A stretch of 52,845 nt of DNA from Chitinophagaceae bacterium (GCA_014379345.1 JACMLY010000101.1:1-52845), one strand, 5' to 3'; positions 37,028 to 44,730 are shown, counted from the first letter of the stretch. Program-made: numbers and translations. Notes: generated from the sequence alone by a model not told the origin.

Positions 37028-37061
37028 AAACTTTAAACTTTAAACCTTAAACATTAAACTT
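37028..37061 (-). repeat. Heptamer array, unit GTTTAAR (right, inverted arm)
   Basis: On the minus strand the sequence reads as GTTTAAT, GTTTAAG, GTTTAAA, GTTTAAA-like units. It ends 20 bp before the ATG of the 41-codon gene. Confidence 0.85.
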
Positions 37062-37081
37062 GCCAAAAGCACCACAAAATC

Positions 37082-37207
37082 ATGAATTCTAACGATCACG
37101 AAAAAGTTCCGGTCTTCAAAAAATGGACGCACTGGTATTTACTGGTGATTATGTCTCTTGTGGCCTGGATTATTTTCTTTTACCTTTTTACCAAATACTT
37201 TTCATGA
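37082..37207 (+). CDS. Small single-span membrane protein (41 aa) coupled to the symporter
   Basis: The frame starts MNSNDHEKVPVFKKWTHWYL, continues with a hydrophobic segment (about 18-38) and ends LFTKYFS. Its stop overlaps the start of the symporter gene by four bases (ATGA at 37204-37207), a classical sign of translational coupling. One predicted transmembrane helix with a charged cytoplasmic-type N-terminus suits a small subunit or regulator of the transporter, comparable in arrangement to small proteins beside other SSS transporters. No family is recognised. Confidence 0.68.
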   Translation: MNSNDHEKVPVFKKWTHWYLLVIMSLVAWIIFFYLFTKYFS

Positions 37208-38970
37208 CCTTGCCAGACTGGATTGTATTGGGATTAACGCTTGTATGCATTATTGGCTATGGCTTGTATAAAAGTCGTACAACAAAAAACCTCGAGGGCT
37301 ATTTTCTCAGCAACCGGGAACTTCCCTGGTACATGGTGCTATTAAGTATTATGGGCACACAGGCGAGTGCCATCACTTATCTTTCAGGACCAGGTCAGGC
37401 ATACACCGACGGGATGCGTTTTGTGCAATATTATTTCGGTTTGCCATTGGCCATGGTAGTCATCTGTATCACCTTTGTTCCCATTTTCCACAAACTGAAA
37501 GTCTATACGGCTTATGAATTTTTAGAGCAGCGATTTGGCATCGCGACAAGCACATTCACTTCTTTTCTTTTTTTATTGCAGCGCGGACTGTCTACGGGCA
37601 TCAGTGTGGCAGCACCGTCGATCATTCTTTCTTCTTTGTTGGGTTGGGATTTGTGGTGGACAAACATTTTTATGGGAGGAGTGCTGATTGTTTATACAGT
37701 CATGGGTGGCGCTAAAGCCGTTGCATATACCCAGACACTTCAATTCATTATCATTTTTGTAGGAATGTTTGCCGCGGGTTATATGGTAGTTCACTTGTTG
37801 CCGGAAGGTGTTGGATTTTTCGATGCATTGAAAACCACCGGGCAATCTGGGAAATTAAATGTGATCACTTCAGGCGTAAATGAAAACGGCTTTGACTGGA
37901 CAGATAAGTACAATATATGGAGTGGAATAATAGGAAGTTTCTTTCTTATGCTTTCTTATTTCGGAACTGACCAGGTGCAGGTCGGACGTTACCTGGCTGC
38001 AAAATCCACGACAGAAAGCAAGTTGGGATTGTTGATGAATGGATTGATAAAAGTTCCAATGCAGTTTTTAATATTATTAGTAGGAGCCATGGTATTTACT
38101 TTTTATCAATACAATAAGGCGCCGTTATTTTTTAATCAGTCACAGGTAGAAAAGATTAAAAAGACTGAATATGCTGCCCAGGTGAATCAGATTGAAAAAG
38201 AATATGATTCGGTGAATGCACTTAAAAGAAATTATCATATTACTCCGGGAAATTCTATAGAACGGGCGAAGGAAATAAATGTTTTGCAAAAGCATTCCGA
38301 CAGCCTTCGTTCATCCTTCAAAACACTACTTAAAAAGCCTGGTATCAATGGTGAATCAAACGATACCAATTATATTTTTTTACGTTTCGTTGTGGATTAT
38401 TTACCTAAAGGGTTAGTCGGACTATTGATAGCCGTTATTTTCCTGGCCGCTTGGGGCGCAATCGCCGCAGCATTGAATTCGCTCGCATCCAGTACAATGG
38501 TTGACTTTCATAAAAGATTTTCAAAAAGGGAGTTAGGCCATAAACAGGAATACAATTATTCCCAGTTTTATACTTTTTTATGGGGTGTATTTTGTGTGAT
38601 CGTAGCGCAGTTTGCGACCTCCATTGGCAATAGTCTTATTGAAGCTGTGAATGTACTTGGTTCTTTATTCTATGGAGTTATATTGGGCATCTTCCTTGTT
38701 GCTTTCTATCTTAAATACATTACAGGCAAGGTTGTTTTTATCAGTGCCCTGATCGTCCAGGTATATATTATTCTTTCTTTTTTATGGCCCTGGATAACCA
38801 TGCAATTTCCGACCCTGGCAAACATTCCTGATCCGGTGACTGCCATTATGAGTACTGCATCAACCATCGGATTTCTATGGCTTAATGGAATCGGTGCACT
38901 GGGCGTGGTCTTGTTAAGCATTCTACTCCACCCGCTTCTTAAGCAAAAACTGGTTACAGTCATCAAATAA
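37204..38970 (+). CDS. Sodium:solute symporter (SSS family)
   Basis: A 588-residue multi-span transporter of the SSS family. I take the ATG at 37204, which gives MTLPDWIVLGLTLVCIIGYG, a normal outward-type first helix. A longer frame starting at 37123 overlaps the small upstream gene in another frame and reads as nonsense. Family marks include RELPWYMVLLSIMGTQASAITYLSGPGQAY and AYEFLEQRFG. A hydrophilic insertion of about 100 residues (about 315-400, rich in K, Q and N) interrupts the helices. The substrate is not readable; co-location with M14 and PIG-L hydrolases suggests uptake of a peptide or sugar product, by inference only. Confidence 0.9.
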   Translation: MTLPDWIVLGLTLVCIIGYGLYKSRTTKNLEGYFLSNRELPWYMVLLSIMGTQASAITYLSGPGQAYTDGMRFVQYYFGLPLAMVVICITFVPIFHKLKVYTAYEFLEQRFGIATSTFTSFLFLLQRGLSTGISVAAPSIILSSLLGWDLWWTNIFMGGVLIVYTVMGGAKAVAYTQTLQFIIIFVGMFAAGYMVVHLLPEGVGFFDALKTTGQSGKLNVITSGVNENGFDWTDKYNIWSGIIGSFFLMLSYFGTDQVQVGRYLAAKSTTESKLGLLMNGLIKVPMQFLILLVGAMVFTFYQYNKAPLFFNQSQVEKIKKTEYAAQVNQIEKEYDSVNALKRNYHITPGNSIERAKEINVLQKHSDSLRSSFKTLLKKPGINGESNDTNYIFLRFVVDYLPKGLVGLLIAVIFLAAWGAIAAALNSLASSTMVDFHKRFSKRELGHKQEYNYSQFYTFLWGVFCVIVAQFATSIGNSLIEAVNVLGSLFYGVILGIFLVAFYLKYITGKVVFISALIVQVYIILSFLWPWITMQFPTLANIPDPVTAIMSTASTIGFLWLNGIGALGVVLLSILLHPLLKQKLVTVIK

Positions 38971-38974
38971 GTTT

Positions 38975-39033
38975 GCCACGAATTTCACGAATTATCACGA
39001 ATTTAATTCGTGGTAATCCGTGAAATTCGTGGC
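38975..39033. repeat. 59-bp inverted repeat, CACGAATT-word family, copy 2
   Basis: Same length and ends as the copy at 31371-31429. It lies between the convergent symporter (stop 38970) and DUF2911 (stop 39065) genes, and is flanked by TTT on the left and an A-run on the right. It may act as a two-way transcription barrier. Confidence 0.93.
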
Positions 39034-39064
39034 AAAAAATCAGTTCAATCAATTAAATCCGTAG

Positions 39065-39898
39065 TTATTTAAGTGTTGCCAACAGTTTTTGATTCAACGC
39101 GACATAATCATCATTTTTCGCTTCTTTCGCTAATTCGATGGATTTGTTAGCCGTAGTGATAGCTTCCTGTTTTTTGCCCAGTTTAGCAAGCGCATTTGCT
39201 TTTTGATGATATACCCAGAATGCTTTCGGATTTTGCTCGATGGCCTTATCGAACCAGGTCAGGGCCTTGGCCATATCCTTTCCATTGTCCATATAGTACA
39301 TGGCAGCATTGAAATAGGGACGGTTATCTTTATTCATCAGGTTATCGATCTGAGTCATCACTTTTGTTTCTACATCTGACGTAATAGGAACAGTAACCGC
39401 TGTGTTTTGCCATAAAATCATCAGGTCCATTGAAGAAGGCTTGATATTATTAAATACCATCATGAAACTTTCGATAGCAAATGGCAATTCATCGGCCTTC
39501 ACTTTTACTCTTGCAACATCCTGATCCTGTTTATAGGCCGCAGGACTTGTCACATCTAATTGTTTGCTGAGAATGATTGTCCACTCATTAGCATCTGGTA
39601 TGGTTAAAAGTCCATATTTACCGGCCGGAACTTTCTTATCACCGAAAGTAACTTCTTCACCAAAACTAATGGTTGTGGCCTGGTTAGCTCCGGTACGCCA
39701 GACCTTTCCGTAAGGAACCAGATCACCAAACACTTTTCTTTCTTTTACGCCGGGGCGAGAATAAGACAACTCAACAGAAGTCAATGCAAAGTCTTGTTTA
39801 ATTGTTTGGGTAGGAGAGGGTGCCGGTGTTCTTAATGTTTGTGCCTCTGCTGCACACATAACGGCGCAAATAGCCAATACTGAAAAAAACTTTTTCAT
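39065..39898 (-). CDS. Secreted DUF2911 protein with C-terminal TPR-like repeats
   Basis: A 277-residue protein with a signal peptide (MKKFFSVLAICAVMCAAEAQ; start ATG 39898, 17 codons inside a longer open frame). The DUF2911 domain (about 30-180) has the family stretch VELSYSRPGVKERKVFGDLVPYGKVWRTGANQATT, followed by VPAGKYGLLTIP. The last 80 residues hold about two TPR-like helices (AAMYYMDNGKDMAKALTWFDKAIEQNP, ANALAKLGKKQEAITTANKSIELA). The biochemical role of DUF2911 is unknown. It is abundant in Bacteroidota and exported. It is monocistronic, and a GGTCGAC array lies in the gap upstream. Confidence 0.9.
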   Translation of the reverse strand: MKKFFSVLAICAVMCAAEAQTLRTPAPSPTQTIKQDFALTSVELSYSRPGVKERKVFGDLVPYGKVWRTGANQATTISFGEEVTFGDKKVPAGKYGLLTIPDANEWTIILSKQLDVTSPAAYKQDQDVARVKVKADELPFAIESFMMVFNNIKPSSMDLMILWQNTAVTVPITSDVETKVMTQIDNLMNKDNRPYFNAAMYYMDNGKDMAKALTWFDKAIEQNPKAFWVYHQKANALAKLGKKQEAITTANKSIELAKEAKNDDYVALNQKLLATLK

Positions 39899-40003
39899 TT
39901 TAGTAATTTTTTGTTTGTTGGGATGAATTGCATGAAATGCGGTTTGCAATCATGGCAGGCAAATTTCGCTAAAGTTATGTATTAAGAATTTAATGACTGT
40001 TCT

Positions 40004-40034
40004 CGGTCGATGGTCGACGGTCGAAGGTCGACCG
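40004..40034 (-). repeat. Heptamer array, unit GGTCGAC, short
   Basis: CGGTCGAT, GGTCGAC, GGTCGAA, GGTCGACCG form four 7-bp units, and the ends CGGTCGA and TCGACCG are inverted copies of each other. It lies 14 bp beyond the stop of the putative anti-sigma gene and 106 bp before the DUF2911 ATG. The same unit occurs at 52146-52272. Confidence 0.85.
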
Positions 40035-40047
40035 AAAGACTGCCTTA

Positions 40048-41397
40048 CTAGAATTTAACAATCACCGTAATACGGGTTTTGCGGCCGTTTAATAATTTCC
40101 ATGCCGGGCCTTCCTGAATAAGGCGGATGGCCTCGGTGTCGTAATCTGTAGATAAGCTTTTATCTATTTTAAAGTCAGATAGTCCCCCCTGCCGCTTAAC
40201 ATGAAAAGAAACAACTACTTCACCCTTCATCAGCGGATTGTTCGCTGGAGGCTTTTTATTTTTTTGGAGATATTTTTCATATTCCAGCCAGCCAATCTGT
40301 GGAACTGCATCCTGCACTTTTCCGGTAATCTTGGAGAGATCTTCTTTTCTCCGGGTTCCATAGCCGGTAACAACCACCTCATCCAGATTCTGTTTACTGG
40401 GCTCGAGTACAAGATTATTCGATGCAATGCTATTTTGTAAACGGAAGTTGCGTTGTTCAAATCCAACGAGCGCCACCTGTACATCTACAACTGAATCTTT
40501 GGTAGTAAAATTAAAATTGCCGCTTTGATCGGTCATCAAATTCGTTCTGTTTTGTAATATCTGGAGATTTGCATTCGATAAAGGCTTATTATCGGGATCT
40601 ACCACGCGTCCTGAAAAATTATTTAACCGGGCGATGGATTGCTTTTCTCTTCGAACAATTGGCTCGTTACTCGTAACGGCAGCCACTTCAGTTTGCCGTT
40701 CACGGCCCTCTTTTTCTACTTCTACACCCGAAGCTTTCTTACTCAATTCCTCTTTTACTTTTTCCGATCTTTCCGGGTTTTGTAAGGCCTGATCATCAGT
40801 TTCCTTATCATCTTTTACCGGCGAAGAATTTTTTTGTTTAGCTATTTTATTACCCGGTTCATTTTCTGTTTGTACGGGTACTTGTGGAGATACAATGGGT
40901 TTTGAGGAAGTAGACGGCGCTGCTGATCTTTTATCCTGATCTCTTATTGTATCAAGCAAGGCCGCCGATGCGTTTGATCTTTTTGCTTCCGGTTTTTGCG
41001 AGCCGGCAGAATCATCTTGTTTGTTTTCATTCACCGCAAGCGCATCTGCATCCTGTTCAGGTTTTATCCAATTGTTGTAAAAAGCAACACCCATAACAAT
41101 GACTATTGCTGCCGCCGCCGCAAATTTCCACCAATTGCGTTGAGTGATAGGAACCACCTTACCCTGCTGCATCCTTTCCCCAAATTCCCTATTGAGTTTG
41201 CCCAATTCTGTTTTGATAGAGTCTTCTTTAGTGTCGGCGATAGCGGTCTCGAACCCTTCAATGGCATCTGCCAGAAATGGGTCATCCAGGGCTGCAGTTT
41301 CTATTGCATGCATGTCCTGAGCAGACATCTGCCCCTTTAAATACCGTTGAATATCTTCGGCTGAATATTGTTTGCTATGGTTTTTATTTTCGTTCAT
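40048..41397 (-). CDS. Putative membrane anti-sigma factor fused to carboxypeptidase-like, SusC-signature and TonB_C domains
   Basis: The 449-residue protein is built as follows. Residues 1-85 are cytoplasmic-type, with SAEDIQRYLKGQMSAQDMHAIETAALDDPFLADAIEGFE, an acidic pattern typical of Bacteroidota anti-sigma-like proteins. One transmembrane helix lies at about 90-108, then a long charged linker (110-255). A CarboxypepD_reg-like domain follows (260-333), then the SusC/RagA signature LDEVVVTGYGTRRK (338-351) and a TonB C-terminal-like domain (365-449, KGEVVVSFHV, TEAIRLIQEGPAWK, TRITVIVKF). The ECF sigma gene lies upstream on the same strand, with a heptamer array between them. An anti-sigma role is inferred from position and architecture. 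Confidence 0.75.
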   Translation of the reverse strand: MNENKNHSKQYSAEDIQRYLKGQMSAQDMHAIETAALDDPFLADAIEGFETAIADTKEDSIKTELGKLNREFGERMQQGKVVPITQRNWWKFAAAAAIVIVMGVAFYNNWIKPEQDADALAVNENKQDDSAGSQKPEAKRSNASAALLDTIRDQDKRSAAPSTSSKPIVSPQVPVQTENEPGNKIAKQKNSSPVKDDKETDDQALQNPERSEKVKEELSKKASGVEVEKEGRERQTEVAAVTSNEPIVRREKQSIARLNNFSGRVVDPDNKPLSNANLQILQNRTNLMTDQSGNFNFTTKDSVVDVQVALVGFEQRNFRLQNSIASNNLVLEPSKQNLDEVVVTGYGTRRKEDLSKITGKVQDAVPQIGWLEYEKYLQKNKKPPANNPLMKGEVVVSFHVKRQGGLSDFKIDKSLSTDYDTEAIRLIQEGPAWKLLNGRKTRITVIVKF

Positions 41398-41416
41398 TCT
41401 TTTGGTTCCAGTTCAA

Positions 41417-41491
41417 AAGTTTAAAGTTTAAAGTTTAAAGTTTAAGGTATAAGGTGTAAGACTTAAGGTGTAAGGCTTATGGGGTAAGGTC
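41417..41491 (+). repeat. Heptamer array, unit GTTTAAR, long left arm
   Basis: Ten degenerate 7-bp units follow one another: three GTTTAAA, then GTTTAAG, GTATAAG, GTGTAAG, ACTTAAG, GTGTAAG, GCTTATG and GGGTAAG. The array fills the start of the gap between the putative anti-sigma ATG (41397) and the sigma stop codon; the inverted arm is at 41525-41560. Confidence 0.9.
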
Positions 41492-41524
41492 TATTCAAAG
41501 TTCAAGCCATGCGTTTCAGATCAA

Positions 41525-41560
41525 TTAACCTTAAACTTTAAACCTTAAACCCTAAACCTT
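41525..41560 (-). repeat. Heptamer array, unit GTTTAAR, right inverted arm overlapping the sigma stop codon
   Basis: On the minus strand the units are AAGGTTT, AGGGTTT, AAGGTTT, AAAGTTT, AAGGTTA. The first unit contains the TAG stop of the ECF sigma gene (MEGKV followed by TAG), so the array forms the 3' end of the gene. Confidence 0.9.
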
Positions 41561-42070
41561 CCCCTCCATACATATTTTTAAATTCCTTCTTCCATTCTGT
41601 ATATAACTACGCACTTTATTCCATTCTATTCCGGTTACATCTGCAATTTCTTTATAACATTTATTTTGTAAATAGAACAATTCCACCGTCATTTTTTGCT
41701 CCGCTGATAAAGTTTGCATGCATCTCTCCAGTTTATGGAAATTTTCTTCTTTCTGCATGATGCCATTCAGATGCACTTCTTCTTCCGATTGCATAAGTTC
41801 ACCTTTAAACTCAACCGTTCTCATGTTTTTCGGGGTACGCAATTGCATCAGGCAGTAATTTTTAGCCAGCGTATACAGCCAGCTTTTAAAGTTATCTACC
41901 TCATGATTATTCAATTTTTGCACCAATTCCTCGAATATCTGCATAACGGCGTCTTTTGCCGTTTCCGGGTCTTTCAGGTATTTAAGGCATACCCCATACA
42001 ACAGATCCATATAGCGTTGAAACAAGCTAGCCAACACATCCATGTCCTCCGACTGCTTGTATAACGCCAC
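41552..42070 (-). CDS. ECF-type sigma-70 family RNA polymerase sigma factor
   Basis: From GTG 42070 the protein has 172 residues. Sigma region 2 is at about 13-80 (FQRYMDLLYGVCLKYLKDPETAKDAVMQIFEELVQKL, DNFKSWLYTLAKNYCLMQLR). Region 4 is at about 118-168 (LSAEQKMTVELFYLQNKCYKEIADVTGIEWNKVRSYIQNGRRNLK). The frame stays open upstream and reads DLPDHELVALYKQ, which looks like a genuine family N-terminus, but there is no ATG, GTG or TTG there; CTG 42121 is the only near-cognate candidate seen. It lies upstream of the putative anti-sigma gene on the same strand and is divergent from the vWA gene. It probably controls this locus. Confidence 0.9.
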   Translation of the reverse strand: MALYKQSEDMDVLASLFQRYMDLLYGVCLKYLKDPETAKDAVMQIFEELVQKLNNHEVDNFKSWLYTLAKNYCLMQLRTPKNMRTVEFKGELMQSEEEVHLNGIMQKEENFHKLERCMQTLSAEQKMTVELFYLQNKCYKEIADVTGIEWNKVRSYIQNGRRNLKICMEGKV

Positions 42071-42218
42071 AAGTTCATGATCGGGGAGATCGGTTCTTGA
42101 TATGTTTTTGATGAACGCCAGCTGATTGAATTTGATTCAAAAACAAGATAGCTTAAAAATAACAGTTGGTTGCGTGTGTAAAAATAAAAACGGCTGCATC
42201 AATAACAAAATTGATATT

Positions 42219-44207
42219 ATGCGCTACCTATTATTTATCAGCTTCACAGTAGTTATGGCTATCGTTGCATTTCGCTCACCACAGCAATTTGTAGTAAAGG
42301 GAAAGGTAACCGATGCTGCAACGGGCTCGCCTCTTGCAGGTGTTACCGTTTCTGTTAAAGGAACAAAGACGTCTACAATAACCGGTACCGACGGAAAATT
42401 TACAATAACCGTGAATAAAGAAAATGCCACGCTTGTTTTTTCTCAGGTTGGGTACGATAATATTGAAATGAAGGCGGCCAGCACGGGGCAGGAAATGATC
42501 ATTAATCTGAAAATCGATTCAACCTCACTGGACGAGGTGGTCGTAACAGGTTACGGTACTCAAAGAAAAAAAGAAATTACCGGTTCAGTTTCTGTTATCA
42601 ACGGCAAAAAAGTACGCAGTAGCCATGATGATAAACTAAGCAGGCAACTTTCAGGAAGTTCGCCAGGAATATATGCCGGCGAACCAAGGCGTGAGATCAG
42701 AAGGAAAGACAAACCGGATACTGATCCATGGCGAAACAACAATAATTATGAGCGTGAAGGATACGACGGTATTGTAGAGAACCGCTTTTTAAAAGCCACT
42801 GACAATCCGTTATCAACCTTCTCTATTGATGTGGATGCTGCGTCCTATAGCAATATCCGGCGAATGCTGAACGCAGGGAATCTTCCTCCGGCAGGAGCCG
42901 TTCGCATTGAGGAGATGATCAATTATTTTCAATACGATTATGCACAGCCTGAAAATAACGATCCGTTCTCTATAAATACAGAAATATCAGAATGCCCGTG
43001 GAATACCAAACACAAACTGGTAGTGATAGGCCTGCAAGGCAAAAAAATCCCAACAGAAAATCTTCCTTCGGCCAATATTGTTTTTCTGGTAGATGTATCC
43101 GGGTCAATGATGGATGAAAACAAATTGCCACTTGTAAAGCAATCACTAAAATTACTGGCCGATCAAATAAGAAATGAAGATAAGGTTGCCATTGTGGTGT
43201 ATGCCGGTAATGCCGGTTTGGTATTGCCATCGGTAAGTGGCGAAGAGAAAACAAAAATCAAAGATGCGATTGACCAGTTGGAAGCGGGTGGATCCACTGC
43301 AGGCGGTGCAGGCATCCAATTGGCATACAAAGTAGCCAAAGACAATTTTATTAAAAACGGCAACAACAGGGTAGTGCTTTGTACCGATGGAGATTTTAAT
43401 GTGGGCACAAGCAGTGATGCGGCATTAGAACAAATGATCGAAGAAGAAAGAAAAAGCGGCGTGTTTCTTACCGTATTGGGATATGGAACCGGAAATTACC
43501 AGGATGCAAAAATGCAGAAGCTTGCGGATAAAGGAAATGGTAACCACGCATATATTGATAACTTCCAGGAAGCAAGAAAAGTTTTAGTAAATGAATTCGG
43601 TGGAACCTTGTTTACAATTGCCAAGGACGTAAAACTGCAGATTGAATTCAATCCCCACAAAGTGCAGGCGTACCGCCTTGTGGGTTATGAAAACAGGATG
43701 CTGAATAAGGAAGATTTTAACAACGATCTGAAAGATGCAGGCGAATTGGGGAGCGGCCATACCGTAACGGCCTTATATGAAATTATTCCAATTGGGGTTA
43801 AAAGTGATTTTATTGAATCAGTTGATCAACTCAAATATCAAAAGGAAATGCCAACCACCGTTCCCTCTGGTACTAATGAGATCATGACCATTAAATTCAG
43901 GTACAAGAAACCTGATGAACTTAAAAGTAAGCTGATAGAACATGCGGTGATCGACCGGGAGATAAGTGTTCAAAGAACTTCCGACAATTTTCGGTTTGCC
44001 GCAGCTGTTGCACAGTTCGGGATGTTGCTCCGTCGTTCAGAATTCAAACAATCCTCTTCTTATGAAAACTCATGGAAGCTTGCCAAATCTTCGCTGGGTG
44101 ATGATAAAGAAGGGTACCGCAGTGAATTCCTGAAAATGATCAAGAATGCTGAATCGATTGCAACGAAGAGCAGTCCTTCCGGTCAGGAAATAAACACAAG
44201 AAAATAA
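42219..44207 (+). CDS. Von Willebrand factor type A protein (YfbK-like) with carboxypeptidase-like and SusC-signature N-terminus
   Basis: The 662-residue protein (ATG 42219; a start at 42126 would put 31 poor residues ahead) has an N-terminal hydrophobic segment (3-18) that is a signal peptide or anchor. A CarboxypepD_reg-like domain follows (25-98), then the SusC/RagA signature LDEVVVTGYGTQRKKEITGSV (104-124). Next come a vWA_N region (about 185-265, NPLSTFSIDVDAASYSNIRRML) and a vWA domain with the metal-binding DVSGS at 292-296. The C-terminus resembles DUF3520 (about 480-640). YfbK-type proteins are surface or periplasmic adhesive modules of unclear role. It is divergent from the ECF sigma gene. 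Confidence 0.87.
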   Translation: MRYLLFISFTVVMAIVAFRSPQQFVVKGKVTDAATGSPLAGVTVSVKGTKTSTITGTDGKFTITVNKENATLVFSQVGYDNIEMKAASTGQEMIINLKIDSTSLDEVVVTGYGTQRKKEITGSVSVINGKKVRSSHDDKLSRQLSGSSPGIYAGEPRREIRRKDKPDTDPWRNNNNYEREGYDGIVENRFLKATDNPLSTFSIDVDAASYSNIRRMLNAGNLPPAGAVRIEEMINYFQYDYAQPENNDPFSINTEISECPWNTKHKLVVIGLQGKKIPTENLPSANIVFLVDVSGSMMDENKLPLVKQSLKLLADQIRNEDKVAIVVYAGNAGLVLPSVSGEEKTKIKDAIDQLEAGGSTAGGAGIQLAYKVAKDNFIKNGNNRVVLCTDGDFNVGTSSDAALEQMIEEERKSGVFLTVLGYGTGNYQDAKMQKLADKGNGNHAYIDNFQEARKVLVNEFGGTLFTIAKDVKLQIEFNPHKVQAYRLVGYENRMLNKEDFNNDLKDAGELGSGHTVTALYEIIPIGVKSDFIESVDQLKYQKEMPTTVPSGTNEIMTIKFRYKKPDELKSKLIEHAVIDREISVQRTSDNFRFAAAVAQFGMLLRRSEFKQSSSYENSWKLAKSSLGDDKEGYRSEFLKMIKNAESIATKSSPSGQEINTRK

Positions 44208-44253
44208 ATACAGGAAATAATATCGTCCCATTGTTACCAAATAAACTTTAATC

Positions 44254-44571
44254 ATGTCTACCGCTCTTCAAATTAAAACACCGGCTATTTGCGTGCTAAA
44301 CAAACTGTTCCTTTCTGTTGTATTTTTCGTTTTTATCTTCTGCTTATCAGCGCAGGGGCAGAACAAAGAAAGGAATGAAATAAAGATAGGAGTTCTTTGT
44401 CGCCAGGATAATTCTATGCTTGGAAAATTGCCATCGGGCGAGCCATTGACATTCAACAACGAAGATTCAACCAATACGGAAATTTTAACTAAGGAAGGGA
44501 TGGCTGTTTCCGATAAATCCGCAAATGCTAAGAGGATCATGTCTGATAGGAAAAAAGCTAAGAAGTCGTAA
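44254..44571 (+). CDS. Small exported protein of unknown function (105 aa)
   Basis: The frame starts MSTALQIKTPAICVLNKLF, with a hydrophobic segment (about 17-33) and a possible cleavage at SAQGQ. The rest is polar and lysine-rich, ending SDRKKAKKS. It lies 46 bp after the vWA gene and is probably co-transcribed with it. No domain is recognised. A 58-bp inverted repeat follows. Confidence 0.55.
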   Translation: MSTALQIKTPAICVLNKLFLSVVFFVFIFCLSAQGQNKERNEIKIGVLCRQDNSMLGKLPSGEPLTFNNEDSTNTEILTKEGMAVSDKSANAKRIMSDRKKAKKS

Positions 44572-44600
44572 TTGTAGATACACCGCGTATGATTTTTTTT

Positions 44601-44658
44601 GCCACGGATTCCACGAATTAGCACGAATAAATTCGTGCTAATTCGTGGAATTCGTGGC
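44601..44658. repeat. 58-bp inverted repeat, CACGAATT-word family, copy 3
   Basis: The best-paired copy of the family: nearly perfect arms around an AA centre, preceded by eight T residues just as copy 1 is. It lies between the small exported-protein gene and the TetR promoter. Confidence 0.94.
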
Positions 44659-44730
44659 TATCATTTTTGACGATATCGTGAATCATTGCCGTTAAAGTTT
44701 TGTCAACAACCTGGTTTTGGTGAAAAAAGT

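Noticed and set aside
37123..37203. An extended N-terminus of the symporter from ATG 37123
   Set aside because: The first 27 residues (MDALVFTGDYVSCGLDYFLL...) overlap the small membrane-protein frame and do not look like a family N-terminus. ATG 37204 gives a normal first helix and a four-base coupling overlap.
41417..41560. Heptamer arrays considered as CRISPR-like repeats
   Set aside because: The units are only 7 bp, contiguous and degenerate, with no spacers of 25-40 bp and no cas genes in the window.
31371..44658. The 59-bp inverted repeats considered as insertion-sequence ends
   Set aside because: No transposase lies between or beside any copies, no target-site duplications are visible, and each copy is a self-contained hairpin rather than one end of a larger element.
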